Shown piece after piece: positions 1-9,008 of a stretch of DNA of 64,000 bases. The first letter of the stretch is position 1; each line of letters opens with the position of its first letter. The notes beneath the pieces are model-generated. The model made no database searches and had not been told where the DNA came from. It saw only the letters and a list, made by a program, of their open reading frames with translations. Where the stretch lies: positions 3,380,501 through 3,444,500 of the forward strand of contig NZ_JABJUQ010000007.1 of the NCBI RefSeq assembly GCF_013155385.1. Reading direction: 5' to 3'. The position numbers and the translations under genes are program-made. The DNA is from Bacillus sp. WMMC1349. GTDB lineage: Bacteria; Bacillota; Bacilli; Bacillales; Bacillaceae.

Positions 1-20
1 TCAGAAAGGAATGAGTGATT

Positions 21-902
21 ATGGAGCTGCGCCATCTTCGCTACTTTATTGTTGTAGCCGAAGAGTTGCATTTTGGAAAAGCAGCTCTTCGGCTGAAAAT
101 GACCCAGCCGCCGCTCAGCCAGCAGATCAAACAACTTGAAAGTGAAATTGGCGTAACCTTGCTTAAAAGGTCAAAGAGGACCGTCAAATTGACATCTGCA
201 GGCAGTGTTTTTTTAAACCAGATCAAGGAAGGCCTGTCTCAGATTGATCAAGCGGTTGACATGGCACAACGTACTGCCAGAGGTGAACTTGGCAAACTTG
301 TCATTGGATTTGTCGGTTCTGCCACTTATGAAATTATGCCTCCTATTATTAGGGAGTATCGAAAAAAGTATCCTGATGTGAAAATCGATTTACGGGAACT
401 TTCAACATTAGATCAAACGAAAGCTCTGTTGAATGGTCATATTGATATTGGAGTATTGCATCCTCCGTTAAAGTACAATGAGCTGAAAACTTATACAGTG
501 AAAAGAAGTCATTGTGTACTCGTACTTCCCAAACACCATCCACTAACAAAAAAATCCCGAATCAAGCTCCGGGATCTTGAAGGTGAAGGACTGGTCGCAA
601 TTGCCAAAGAAGCATGGCCTTCTTTATACACAGATTTCGAACTCACCTGTAAAAAAGCCGGTTTCATTCCAAATATTGCTCAGGAAGCTACCGAATACCA
701 AATGGTGATTGGCTTAGTGTCAGCCGGAATGGGAATTGCCTTAGTACCAACTCCTACACATCAATTATTTAAAATTGATGTCGTTTACAAGGAAATTGAG
801 GATTTGCCAATTTATGCAGAATGGGTTGCCGCATACAGACAAGATAATCGAAATCCAGCTTTGAAACATTTCTTAGATGTTTCTGTCCAGTCTCCAGAGT
901 AG
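21..902 (+). CDS. LysR-family transcriptional regulator (AlsR/YwqM-like)
   Basis: A 293-aa LysR-type activator or repressor. The N-terminal winged helix-turn-helix occupies about residues 1-60 (MELRHLRYF start, TQPPLSQQIKQLE recognition region). An effector-binding domain follows from about residue 90, with GFVGSATYE and the EATEYQMVIGLVSAGMGIALVP stretch split between its subdomains. The ATG at 21 is chosen because AAAGGA lies about 11 nt upstream; an in-frame GTG at 15 is too close to that site. The protein strongly resembles the acetoin regulator AlsR as I remember it, but a YwqM-type regulator is also expected here by synteny, so no symbol is given. It runs convergently with ywqF across a shared hairpin. 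The upstream target gene lies outside the window. Confidence 0.85.
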   Translation: MELRHLRYFIVVAEELHFGKAALRLKMTQPPLSQQIKQLESEIGVTLLKRSKRTVKLTSAGSVFLNQIKEGLSQIDQAVDMAQRTARGELGKLVIGFVGSATYEIMPPIIREYRKKYPDVKIDLRELSTLDQTKALLNGHIDIGVLHPPLKYNELKTYTVKRSHCVLVLPKHHPLTKKSRIKLRDLEGEGLVAIAKEAWPSLYTDFELTCKKAGFIPNIAQEATEYQMVIGLVSAGMGIALVPTPTHQLFKIDVVYKEIEDLPIYAEWVAAYRQDNRNPALKHFLDVSVQSPE

Positions 903-917
903 AAATTTGAATGACCC

Positions 918-950
918 CCAATTGTTATTAAACAATTGGAGGTGATTTTT
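918..950 (+). terminator. Rho-independent terminator after the LysR gene
   Basis: A perfect 9-bp stem (CCAATTGTT / AACAATTGG) with an ATTA loop is followed after a few bases by a T run (GATTTTT). It sits between convergent genes. Confidence 0.75.
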
Positions 951-955
951 CGACA

Positions 956-2272
956 TTAACTATGAACTGGAACAACCTCACGCCTACCTACTGAATGATA
1001 CTCAACTCCCGCCCTTTCAGCGTCTCTCAATTCATAACAATTTCGTCCATCAAAAATAATTGGTTCAACCATCAAATCTCTGTAAGAGGTTAATGGAAAG
1101 GTTTTAATCTCTTCCCAATCTGTTAAAACCATGACTGCATGAGCACCTTTTACTGCATCTTGAATGGTTTCCCTATACTGTACAGATTTCGGTAAAAAGT
1201 GTTTAGCATTGTTTGTTGCAATCGGATCAAATCCGATAATGGTTGCACCAAGGTCTGTTAATTTTTCAGCAATTACCACCGAGGGAGATGCTCTCATATC
1301 ATCAGTTTTTGGTTTAAAAGATAGCCCCAATAATGTAATGGTTTTATTCCGCAAACAACCTAACCGTTTGAGCGCTTTTTCAACCAATAGCATTTGCTGT
1401 TTTTGATTGACTTTGATCACTGATTTAAGCAGCTCAAAATTGTGCTCTACATGGCCGGCGATTTGGACGAGCGCATTTGTATCTTTAGGAAAACAAGAGC
1501 CCCCATATCCAATACCTGCTTTGAGAAACTGCTCGCCGATTCTTTTGTCCTGACCCATCCCATAAGCGACCGCTTCAATATCAGCCCCAACTTTTTCACA
1601 AATATTTGAGATTTCATTGATAAAACTGATTTTTGTTGCCAAAAAGGCATTTGATGCATATTTGATCATCTCAGCACTTTTAATATCTGTTTTAAAAACT
1701 GGAATGCCAAAGGGCTGAAAAACTTGTTCAAGTATAGCGGCGGTTTGTTTATCATCTGTACCGATAACAATTCGGTCACCATGAAACGTATCATAAATTG
1801 CCGATCCCTCCCGTAAAAATTCCGGGTTGGATGCTTTTGATATTCGGACTGAACATGATAAATGCTGGTTGATAATTTCAAAAATCCGCTCAGTCGTACC
1901 AACAGGAACAGTACTTTTGGTGACAATCAGACAATTGTTTTTCAGGTGTCGACCGATCAGTTCTGCTGCGCTCTCAATATAACGAAGATCTGACTGACCA
2001 TTTTCTTTTTGTGGTGTCCCAACAGCAATAAATATGATATTTGCTTGAGAAACACCTTTTTCAAAACTAGTTTCAAAGGTTAGCCTTCCACTAGCAAGAT
2101 TTGTTTTCACCATGTCTTCAAGCCCTGGTTCATAAATAGGTGAAACACCTTTTTTTAATAAGCCAATCTTTTTTTCATCAATATCGATGCATGTGACATG
2201 ATGACCGACCTCTGAGAGGCAAACACCTGTCACAAGGCCCACATAACCAGTGCCAACAATCGAAATGTTCAT
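956..2272 (-). CDS. ywqF: UDP-glucose 6-dehydrogenase
   Basis: A 438-aa NAD-dependent dehydrogenase that oxidises UDP-glucose to UDP-glucuronate, a precursor of acidic surface polysaccharides. It shows the N-terminal Rossmann motif GTGYVGL (residues 7-13), a central domain with GGSCFPKDT containing the catalytic cysteine, and a C-terminal UDP-binding domain. The start MNISIVGTGYVG at 2272 is preceded by GGGGGAG at good spacing; a longer frame exists but its extra 28 residues overlap the decayed ywqE sequence. In B. subtilis ywqF ends the ywqCDEF operon and its product is activated by the tyrosine kinase YwqD. Here ywqC is upstream but ywqD is absent. TuaD and YtcA are close relatives, so the paralogue assignment depends on synteny. 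Confidence 0.92.
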   Translation of the reverse strand: MNISIVGTGYVGLVTGVCLSEVGHHVTCIDIDEKKIGLLKKGVSPIYEPGLEDMVKTNLASGRLTFETSFEKGVSQANIIFIAVGTPQKENGQSDLRYIESAAELIGRHLKNNCLIVTKSTVPVGTTERIFEIINQHLSCSVRISKASNPEFLREGSAIYDTFHGDRIVIGTDDKQTAAILEQVFQPFGIPVFKTDIKSAEMIKYASNAFLATKISFINEISNICEKVGADIEAVAYGMGQDKRIGEQFLKAGIGYGGSCFPKDTNALVQIAGHVEHNFELLKSVIKVNQKQQMLLVEKALKRLGCLRNKTITLLGLSFKPKTDDMRASPSVVIAEKLTDLGATIIGFDPIATNNAKHFLPKSVQYRETIQDAVKGAHAVMVLTDWEEIKTFPLTSYRDLMVEPIIFDGRNCYELRDAERAGVEYHSVGRREVVPVHS

Positions 2273-2352
2273 GCCGCTCCCCCTCTGCTTCAGTAAATGC
2301 CGGTTAGCACAGCAACTTATCAGCCCTTTTTCTACAACAGACCTAACCGTCT

Positions 2353-2577
2353 TCACTGGACTGGATGCGGCTGTTTTTTATAGACCGCTCGATTCTTTAA
2401 GAGAAGCCCGGCATTTTCTATAAACATACTCAAAAGATCATGCCCATATTCTTTTAACTAAAACATCAAATCTGAACGAGGGGAGATTCCTACTTCAAAA
2501 AGCTTGAACATGTGATATTGAGACGAGAGCAGGAAGATGATGGAAGAGCACTTAATGATTGAGTTAAATGTGACCAT
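2353..2577 (-). pseudogene. ywqE: decayed 3' fragment of ywqE (tyrosine-protein phosphatase)
   Basis: Only about 75 codons remain. The last 34 codons (2353-2457) read LKEYGHDLLSMFIENAG then LLLKNRAVYKKQPHPVQ, which matches the C-terminus of the PHP-type phosphatase YwqE as I remember it (TENAELLLRNQTIF, PPQPV). Upstream, across an in-frame TAG at 2458-2460 and at least one frameshift, SIIKCSSIIFLLSSQYHMFK resembles the EANLIHFVASDAHNVK stretch with its metal-site residues lost. The catalytic N-terminal two thirds and the whole of ywqD are absent between here and ywqC. The gene product cannot be functional. Confidence 0.75.
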
Positions 2578-2581
2578 GATT

Positions 2582-3304
2582 TTATTCCTGTACCACGCAA
2601 TCTTCATCAGCCTTATGATTCGAACGAAGGGCCTGTCCTTTTTTTGTATATAAGACACTACCTAAAACAGGAAGTTTTAAAGTATTTTCTATGTCCTTCT
2701 CACTTTTTAGTGTATTTTTAAATAATTCAAATAGAAAAGCAAGTCCTGTACCTGCTAACAGACCTAATACTGTAAAAATAGAAATATTGAATATTTTATG
2801 AGGGCTAACTGGCTCTGGTGAATGATGAGGCAATGCTTTTGCGACAATTTGAATCTCGTTGTTGCCGTTCATGATTTTTTTAACATCCTTCTGAAAAACA
2901 GTAGCTATCTTGTTTGCGATGTTCATCGCTTTAGAATAATCTTTGTCTTTTACTGAAAAGCTGATAAACTGTGATTCTTTTTCATTAACAACTGTGACTT
3001 TTTTCTCCAGTTCCTCTGCTGTCTCTTGAAGACTAAGCTCTTCTTGCACTTTATTTAAAATAACTGGACTTTTGATCATTACTTTATATGTGTTGATCAG
3101 TTGAAGATTAGTTTGGAGTTGATTGATACTTGTCGATTGCCGTCCATTGATGAGGATTTGAACAGATGCTTGATAGATCGGTGTGAGTAATAAATAATTA
3201 ATGGCTGTACTTGCCGTTAGTGCTGTAATGGTCATCAACATGATGAAAACAAATCGTTTTTTCAACACGAGGAACACATCTTTTCCACCAATTTGCTCTT
3301 GCAT
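2582..3304 (-). CDS. ywqC: Wzz/YveK-type membrane modulator of a BY-kinase
   Basis: A 240-aa chain-length-determinant family protein. Two membrane segments (about residues 20-42 and 170-192) flank an extracytoplasmic region, and the C-terminus after the second segment is short and charged. In Firmicutes such proteins activate the tyrosine kinase encoded just downstream (YwqC/YwqD). The ATG at 3304 is preceded by AAAGGGGGG; earlier in-frame starts lie on or upstream of that site. The protein appears full length, yet the kinase gene that should follow is missing and only a ywqE fragment and ywqF remain. The product may therefore lack its partner or serve another kinase elsewhere in the genome. 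Confidence 0.85.
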   Translation of the reverse strand: MQEQIGGKDVFLVLKKRFVFIMLMTITALTASTAINYLLLTPIYQASVQILINGRQSTSINQLQTNLQLINTYKVMIKSPVILNKVQEELSLQETAEELEKKVTVVNEKESQFISFSVKDKDYSKAMNIANKIATVFQKDVKKIMNGNNEIQIVAKALPHHSPEPVSPHKIFNISIFTVLGLLAGTGLAFLFELFKNTLKSEKDIENTLKLPVLGSVLYTKKGQALRSNHKADEDCVVQE

Positions 3305-3353
3305 GAACATCCCCCCTTTATTTGAATTTTCAGTCAATTAAAATGTTACCTTC

Positions 3354-3382
3354 ATTATACACATTTATCCTTCTTTTGTAAG
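3354..3382 (-). promoter_or_regulatory. sigma-A-like promoter of ywqC-ywqF
   Basis: A -35 CTTACA (3377-3382) and a -10 TATAAT (3354-3359) are separated by 17 bp on the minus strand, about 50 bp upstream of the ywqC start. Confidence 0.6.
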
Positions 3383-3440
3383 AAATTTGTATTGACAAAT
3401 AACGGGGATATTCGAGTGTAAGTCTATACGAAAAAAACGA

Positions 3441-3472
3441 AAAAAGCCGCAAACTATTGTTTGCAACTTTTT
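3441..3472 (-). terminator. terminator of the 47-aa small gene
   Basis: On the minus strand GCAAAC AATA GTTTGC is followed by GGCTTTTTTCG, immediately after the stop codon of the small gene. Confidence 0.7.
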
Positions 3473-3615
3473 TACGTTGTATATCCATTTTTAATATGAA
3501 AAATCAAATCTTCAAGTAATTCCTGTGTCGTAATGTCTTTAGACTTTTCTCCAATGTCATAAGCATGCATAAGAATCTTTAAAAATTCCTCTTGATTTAA
3601 TTCCTTTTCATTCAT
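3472..3615 (-). CDS. small hypothetical protein, 47 aa
   Basis: A complete short reading frame beginning MNEKELNQEEFLKILMHAYD and ending HIKNGYTT. It starts with ATG at 3615 after a GAAAGG-type ribosome-binding site, ends at TAA 3472 and is followed at once by a good terminator. A possible -10 (TATAAT, 3668-3673, minus strand) lies about 55 bp upstream. It is acidic, probably helical and has no membrane segment or cysteine. I do not recognise the family. Its own promoter-like and terminator signals argue that it is a real monocistronic gene divergent from ywqB. Confidence 0.7.
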   Translation of the reverse strand: MNEKELNQEEFLKILMHAYDIGEKSKDITTQELLEDLIFHIKNGYTT

Positions 3616-3828
3616 ATCCGTTTCCTTTCAGTTTCCATGAATTAAAACATTTCCGATACATTTTTCATTATATGATGTGAAATCTTATTTTGCCATAGGT
3701 CTATTACATGATTCGACAGCCATTCCTTTTTATGTCCTTTTTTAGAAAATCTTTTTTGAATAAATAAATTAAGCTATAATAAAGAGATTGGAAACTTTTC
3801 AAAAGTGATTCGGTTAGGAGCGATAAAT

Positions 3829-5415
3829 ATGCTTCAGGAAATGATTTCAAAGACAGTTGTTATGGAAGCAGGTGAGCAGTTAAAGCATGTTTTGCCAAGC
3901 AATCAAGAAAACATTCAACTGATGAAAAAGGCACTTATTTTATACAGACAAGATTGTGTATATCGTGTCAAGCCGCTTACCAACAATTCTACTGCTGCTT
4001 ATGTACAAGATGTCGTTCCAGTTAAAGTTCATATCGATCTTTCTAATGTCATAAAAAGCAACTGTTCATGCCCTGCAATACAGCCTTGCCGCCATGTGCT
4101 AGCTGTTTACTTATATTTATATGCACAATATGATCAATTGGGAACATTTACAGAAAATTGGAAGAAACATAACCAGCAGCACTTGTCAGTCAATCAGCTT
4201 CAGTTCAAACTTAAAGATGATTCTCAAACGCTGGAAAACTGGATCCGTTTTTTCGAAACGGAGTTTGAGCGTTGGGAAGAGCGAACACCAGAAAAACAGC
4301 AAACCATACAATCCCTTTATTTTGGATACTACACAGTGATAAAAAAACGCTCACCATCAGAGCCAGAACTAAACAAGATCTATCAAATTCATGCAGCACT
4401 TGCTACATGGTTTTCAATTAATCAGCTATTTGAAAATGGTCGAATTCATCCCGAACAAGATTTTTTTGGTGTAAATCCATATATCGAACAGCTCATGGAT
4501 ACAATTCACAGCTCAATTGATGAATTAATCACCTATGCACTATCATTTTCACTTGATCCATTTTTAGAAGAAACTCCTGCTGTGATTCGAAAGCTAATAC
4601 TCGTAAATGATCCTTTTCATTATGAAAGACTGCAAATATTTCAAATGATGTGGAGCGCCCTGCTTGCCCGGCCAAAATGGCTGAAAAAAGAGCTTGAAAT
4701 CTTGACTGAAATGGAACCGTCGCCTACCATACAATTCGGACGGTATCATCTTGAATTTCTCTTAAAGAATGATGATCTTATATTAGAGAAAATAGACGAC
4801 TTTTCTCCTGCCATGCTGCCATATACTTTTCAATGGCTTAGTATGATGACCATGAAAAAGGATTGGAAACGTCTAAAAAAATGGTATGCATCCCTTGAAA
4901 GCTTGACAATTCGTTTTTGCAAACTGGACAGACCATACAAAGATATTCGTGAAGTATTGAGTGAATTTTTGCTTATGATGGGGGATTATAGTCGTCACAC
5001 AAAAGATGACCATTTGTATGAAAGGTATTGTCAACATTGTCTACCATATACTTTTACAGAATATAGCGGTTTTCTCTATGGGGAAAACCGGTTTGTCGAA
5101 TGGATGGAGCTCCATAGTCTTATCGGTTTTTCAATTGCCGAAGTCGGGCAGGGAGCGCTCAAAGATATTGCCGTTTCAGCACCTGAAGCTTTAATTCCTT
5201 CCTATCACCGGGAAATTTCTGCGCTGATTGAGCAACGAAACCGCACGGCTTACAAACAAGCCGTTAAATATTTAAAAAAACTGCGCACCCTTTATAAAAG
5301 AACGAAAAAACAACACATCTGGAAGCGGTATATAAAGCAACTAACAACCCGCCATAAGAGACTGCGAGCATTTCAAGAGGAGCTTAGGAAAGGAAAGTTG
5401 ATTGATGAATCTTAA
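3829..5415 (+). CDS. ywqB: SWIM zinc-finger protein
   Basis: A 528-aa protein with a SWIM-type zinc finger at about residues 77-95 (NCSCPAIQPCRHVLAVYLYL: CxC...CxH). The rest is a long, mostly helical region ending in a lysine/arginine-rich tail. The ATG at 3829 is chosen because TAGGAG lies 8 nt upstream. The gene overlaps the SNF2 helicase gene ywqA by 11 bp, so the two are translationally coupled and probably act together on nucleic acid or its proteins. SWIM/SNF2 pairs are widespread in bacteria, but their role is not established. A TATAAT at 3775-3780 is a likely -10 element; no convincing -35 was seen. Confidence 0.88.
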   Translation: MLQEMISKTVVMEAGEQLKHVLPSNQENIQLMKKALILYRQDCVYRVKPLTNNSTAAYVQDVVPVKVHIDLSNVIKSNCSCPAIQPCRHVLAVYLYLYAQYDQLGTFTENWKKHNQQHLSVNQLQFKLKDDSQTLENWIRFFETEFERWEERTPEKQQTIQSLYFGYYTVIKKRSPSEPELNKIYQIHAALATWFSINQLFENGRIHPEQDFFGVNPYIEQLMDTIHSSIDELITYALSFSLDPFLEETPAVIRKLILVNDPFHYERLQIFQMMWSALLARPKWLKKELEILTEMEPSPTIQFGRYHLEFLLKNDDLILEKIDDFSPAMLPYTFQWLSMMTMKKDWKRLKKWYASLESLTIRFCKLDRPYKDIREVLSEFLLMMGDYSRHTKDDHLYERYCQHCLPYTFTEYSGFLYGENRFVEWMELHSLIGFSIAEVGQGALKDIAVSAPEALIPSYHREISALIEQRNRTAYKQAVKYLKKLRTLYKRTKKQHIWKRYIKQLTTRHKRLRAFQEELRKGKLIDES

Positions 5416-8152
5416 CCAAATCGTGATACATGTCGAACAATTAAACGATTTTAAGTTTACTTTGTCTTGCTATGATCAAAATAGACATTATCTTTCACAA
5501 GATCAGATGGAAAGGCATTTGTTCCAATGGCATGAATCTTCCTTTTATGGAACTTTTCTTGAAGATGCAGATATGGACAAATCAGCCGTCCTTCTGTCAC
5601 CTTGGATGGCAGTCGAATTTCTCGGTAAAAACTCGTTCAACTCTTTTAGTGAAGTCGTGCTTACGAAAGAAACAGAATCTTTGATGAAAACAGCTTCTAC
5701 GATCTATGAATTTATCATTGAAGATGATTTTTTACCCGATTATGATGCATGGACTCAAGGTGTATTCCGCTGGAAGGATCAAGAAGAACTATTGGAAGGA
5801 TTTACAGCTGAATGGTTTTCCCATACCGTTGATGATTATATGAATTACCATGATGATCTAAAAGCAAAATGGGAAATGATGATGAAGCATTTCTCAACAA
5901 ACAGTTCATTTAATGATTATTTTCTTGATGAAAAAGACTTTCTCGAAACGATCGGGTGGAATGAAACTTCTGTGCCGTTTACGATTGGACTCCGTTTAAA
6001 TGAACCTGATCATGATGGTGATGATTGGAAAATTGAACTGTTTTTGCGTGATCGAAAAAACGGTGAAATCCAGTTTTTCGACGGTTTGCAAACATTGAAA
6101 AGGTCTTGGCGGAGATATGCTGATAAAATTAGTCGTGAACAAGAACGGTTTCAGAAAATGGTTCCATGGCTTACGTTTGATTCAGGTACGACTTTATTAT
6201 CAGAAGAAGAAGCCTGGGTCTTTTTATCTGAAGCTAGTGAAAAATTTGTGAATATCGGTACTGAAATTTTACTTCCATCATGGTGGCAAATCGTGAAAGA
6301 CAGCAATATATTGCTAAAAGCGAAAGTGTCATCTGCTCGGCATGGTGAATCTTTTGTCGGAATAAATGCTTTAATGGACTTTAACTGGCGGTTTGCCACA
6401 AATGGAATTGAATTATCTGAGGAAGAGTTTCAGCAGCTTGTTGCCAATAAAAGACGGCTTGTTCATATTCGCGGTCAATGGATCAAAATCGACCCGAATT
6501 TTATTAAACAAATGAAAAAACTGATGGAACGTGCCGAAACCGAAGGGCTGCACATGTCAGATGTGTTAGCACGAGAGCTGACAGATCAAAAGGGACAAAC
6601 TGAAGAAAGCGACGTCATCGATACCTCTGCGTTCAAGGAAGTTCAATTTGAATTGTCATCTCAGTTAAGAAACATGATCAGAAAATTGAACAAGCACGAG
6701 GATCTCCCACCATATCCTGTCAGCGAACATTTCCAAGGACAGCTTAGGACTTATCAGAAAGAAGGTTTGGATTGGCTGCTTTTTCTTCGCAAGTGTGGTT
6801 TTGGCGCCTGCCTTGCTGATGACATGGGTCTTGGGAAAACCATTCAAATGATCGCTTATTTTGCTTATTTAAAAGAGCAGAAACAAAAAACACCATCATT
6901 GATTATTGCACCGACTTCGGTTCTTGGAAACTGGCAGCGTGAGCTTCAGTCATTTGCTCCACACTTAACAGTTGTCCTCCACTATGGACCAAAGCGGCCT
7001 AAAGACAAAGCATTTCAGCAACTTTATCAAGATGCAGACATTGTTTTAACATCATACGGTCTTGCCCAATCAGATGTTGACGATTTTCTTCAGATGGCAT
7101 GGAGCTGTATTTGTCTTGATGAAGCACAAAATATTAAAAACGCTCATACAAAACAGTCCCGCGCGATTAGAAAACTGAAAGGACAGCATCATATTGCATT
7201 AAGCGGAACACCAATGGAAAACCGCTTGACAGAGCTATGGTCGATCTATGATTTTATTAACAAAGGTTATCTCGGAAGTCTCAGTAGATTCCAGAAACGC
7301 TTTGTTTTGCCAATTGAAAAAGATCATGATGAAAAGCGAATCCATCAGTTGCAACAGCTGATTCAACCATTTCTATTAAGACGGACAAAACAAGATCAAG
7401 AAGTCGCCCTCAACCTCCCGGAAAAACTGGAGGAAAAAGAGTTTATTCCATTATCTGCAGAACAGGCTTCACTTTATGAACAGCTTGTAAAAGATACGTT
7501 TGACTATATGTCAAGCCTTACAGGCATTGAAAGAAAAGCCTCGATTCTCAGCATGCTCGGCAAATTGAAACAAATCTGTGACCACCCTGCTCTCTATCTA
7601 AAGGAATATGAAACAAAACTCCTTGGAGAACGGTCTGTCAAGCTTGAAAAACTGGTGACATTGGTGAAATCGCTTCGTGAAAGTCGTGAAAGCTGTCTAA
7701 TCTTCACTCAGTATATCGGAATGGGTGAGATGATCAAACGGCAACTTGAAGAATCTTTCAATGAGCCAGTTAAATTTTTAAATGGCTCATTATCTAAGCT
7801 TGAACGGGACAGAATGGTTGATCAATTTCAAAACAAGGAATTTCCGATCTTGATCCTATCTTTAAAAGCTGGTGGAACCGGTCTGAATTTGACAGCCGCA
7901 AACCATGTCATTCATTATGACAGGTGGTGGAACCCAGCAGTTGAAAACCAGGCCACAGACCGTGCATACCGAATTGGTCAAACACGGTTTGTCCATGTTC
8001 ATAAACTGATTACAACAGGTACAATTGAGGAAAAAATCGATCAGATGCTCGAATCAAAACAATCATTAAATGATCAAATCATTCAAAGTGAAAGCTGGAT
8101 TACTGAACTGTCTTCAGCAGAACTTGAAAAATTGTTTACGTTGTCAAGTTAA
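5405..8152 (+). CDS. ywqA: SNF2-family ATP-dependent helicase/translocase
   Basis: A 915-aa SWI2/SNF2 superfamily-2 ATPase. The N-terminal half (to about residue 430) contains a bacterial SNF2-associated region. The motor follows: Walker A DDMGLGKTIQ near residue 472, motif II DEAQ near 571, motif III SGTPMENRLTELW, and the C-terminal RecA lobe with NPAVENQATDRAYRIGQTR near 845-860. The ATG at 5405 follows AGGAAAGG; a TTG one codon earlier is also possible. It is coupled to ywqB. Such enzymes translocate on double-stranded DNA and remodel bound proteins; YwqA itself has no firmly known role that I can recall. Confidence 0.93.
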   Translation: MNLNQIVIHVEQLNDFKFTLSCYDQNRHYLSQDQMERHLFQWHESSFYGTFLEDADMDKSAVLLSPWMAVEFLGKNSFNSFSEVVLTKETESLMKTASTIYEFIIEDDFLPDYDAWTQGVFRWKDQEELLEGFTAEWFSHTVDDYMNYHDDLKAKWEMMMKHFSTNSSFNDYFLDEKDFLETIGWNETSVPFTIGLRLNEPDHDGDDWKIELFLRDRKNGEIQFFDGLQTLKRSWRRYADKISREQERFQKMVPWLTFDSGTTLLSEEEAWVFLSEASEKFVNIGTEILLPSWWQIVKDSNILLKAKVSSARHGESFVGINALMDFNWRFATNGIELSEEEFQQLVANKRRLVHIRGQWIKIDPNFIKQMKKLMERAETEGLHMSDVLARELTDQKGQTEESDVIDTSAFKEVQFELSSQLRNMIRKLNKHEDLPPYPVSEHFQGQLRTYQKEGLDWLLFLRKCGFGACLADDMGLGKTIQMIAYFAYLKEQKQKTPSLIIAPTSVLGNWQRELQSFAPHLTVVLHYGPKRPKDKAFQQLYQDADIVLTSYGLAQSDVDDFLQMAWSCICLDEAQNIKNAHTKQSRAIRKLKGQHHIALSGTPMENRLTELWSIYDFINKGYLGSLSRFQKRFVLPIEKDHDEKRIHQLQQLIQPFLLRRTKQDQEVALNLPEKLEEKEFIPLSAEQASLYEQLVKDTFDYMSSLTGIERKASILSMLGKLKQICDHPALYLKEYETKLLGERSVKLEKLVTLVKSLRESRESCLIFTQYIGMGEMIKRQLEESFNEPVKFLNGSLSKLERDRMVDQFQNKEFPILILSLKAGGTGLNLTAANHVIHYDRWWNPAVENQATDRAYRIGQTRFVHVHKLITTGTIEEKIDQMLESKQSLNDQIIQSESWITELSSAELEKLFTLSS

Positions 8153-8188
8153 AAAACACCAGCTGCCTTCTTGGCAAGCTGGTGTTTT
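8153..8188. terminator. bidirectional terminator between ywqA and ywqG
   Basis: AAAACACCAGCT and AGCTGGTGTTTT form a long stem with T/A runs on both sides, serving the convergent genes ywqA and ywqG. Confidence 0.85.
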
Positions 8189-8194
8189 AACATT

Positions 8195-8998
8195 TTAGCA
8201 ACAATCCCAATTGTATAGCACATTGGAAAAATCTTTTTTCTTTAAATCAGCCGGTTTGATAAAAAAATTGGCAATTCCAACATCTCCCCACATTGAATCG
8301 ATCTCATCATCTGAATCAATTTGTAAAAGGAGCACTGTATGGTCAGAAAAGTCATCATCCCGAGGATCTGCTTGTGTAAAACAGGCATAACCACCGATTT
8401 TATGTGCGAAACCACCGTACATTTCATTATACTCTTCCATTACTGTTTCTTCATCATCACCGAATTGTTCAAAAAATGACCAAGCACCGATTCCGGCATA
8501 TTGTTCAAATTGAAAGTCAGCTACCCCAACTAATTCCGACTGGATCTCAGCTGTCAGTGAAGCTTCACATGTAATAGGAAATTGATACTCATCTTCCAGT
8601 TCGACAAATGAAAAGTCATCAAGAAGCTGTTCTTCATTTTCAATAAGCGTTTCAAAGTATTTGACACAAAAGCCCGTCTGTTCACACGGGTTATCAAAAT
8701 TCAATCCATACACATCATCACTAACTGATAAATAAAACTGCAGAATCCCGGTGCTAGGAAACCCATCAAGACACGGCAGTTGTGAGAAATTGATCTGTGC
8801 CAGAAGTTTCATTGGTTTCCCTTGTTCATCTAATGGATACACTTCTGATTTAGGAAAATAAGGATCACCAGCAATTTTGCTATCATATCGACCTGTTTTA
8901 GCTTTTTGTGCTGTTAATTTGATAGACGCCCTTGCTGATTTCTCAAACTTCTCGCGGAATGGAGCCATTTTCTCTGGTAATTGAAAGACTTTATCCAT
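8195..8998 (-). CDS. ywqG: YwqG family protein (DUF1963)
   Basis: A 267-aa acidic soluble protein with the DUF1963 signature features: [10 protein letters not shown] near the N-terminus, [24 protein letters not shown] and a C-terminal [12 protein letters not shown] block. The function of the family is unknown. The ATG at 8998 is chosen because AGG of the ribosome-binding site lies 9 nt upstream; an ATG at 9007 overlaps that site. It begins about 10 bp after the stop of the AAA+ ATPase gene and is the last gene of that minus-strand cluster. Its linkage with the ATPase and TPR genes suggests a shared pathway, but this is inference. Confidence 0.88.
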   Translation of the reverse strand: MDKVFQLPEKMAPFREKFEKSARASIKLTAQKAKTGRYDSKIAGDPYFPKSEVYPLDEQGKPMKLLAQINFSQLPCLDGFPSTGILQFYLSVSDDVYGLNFDNPCEQTGFCVKYFETLIENEEQLLDDFSFVELEDEYQFPITCEASLTAEIQSELVGVADFQFEQYAGIGAWSFFEQFGDDEETVMEEYNEMYGGFAHKIGGYACFTQADPRDDDFSDHTVLLLQIDSDDEIDSMWGDVGIANFFIKPADLKKKDFSNVLYNWDCC

Positions 8999-9008
8999 TG
9001 CCACCATC

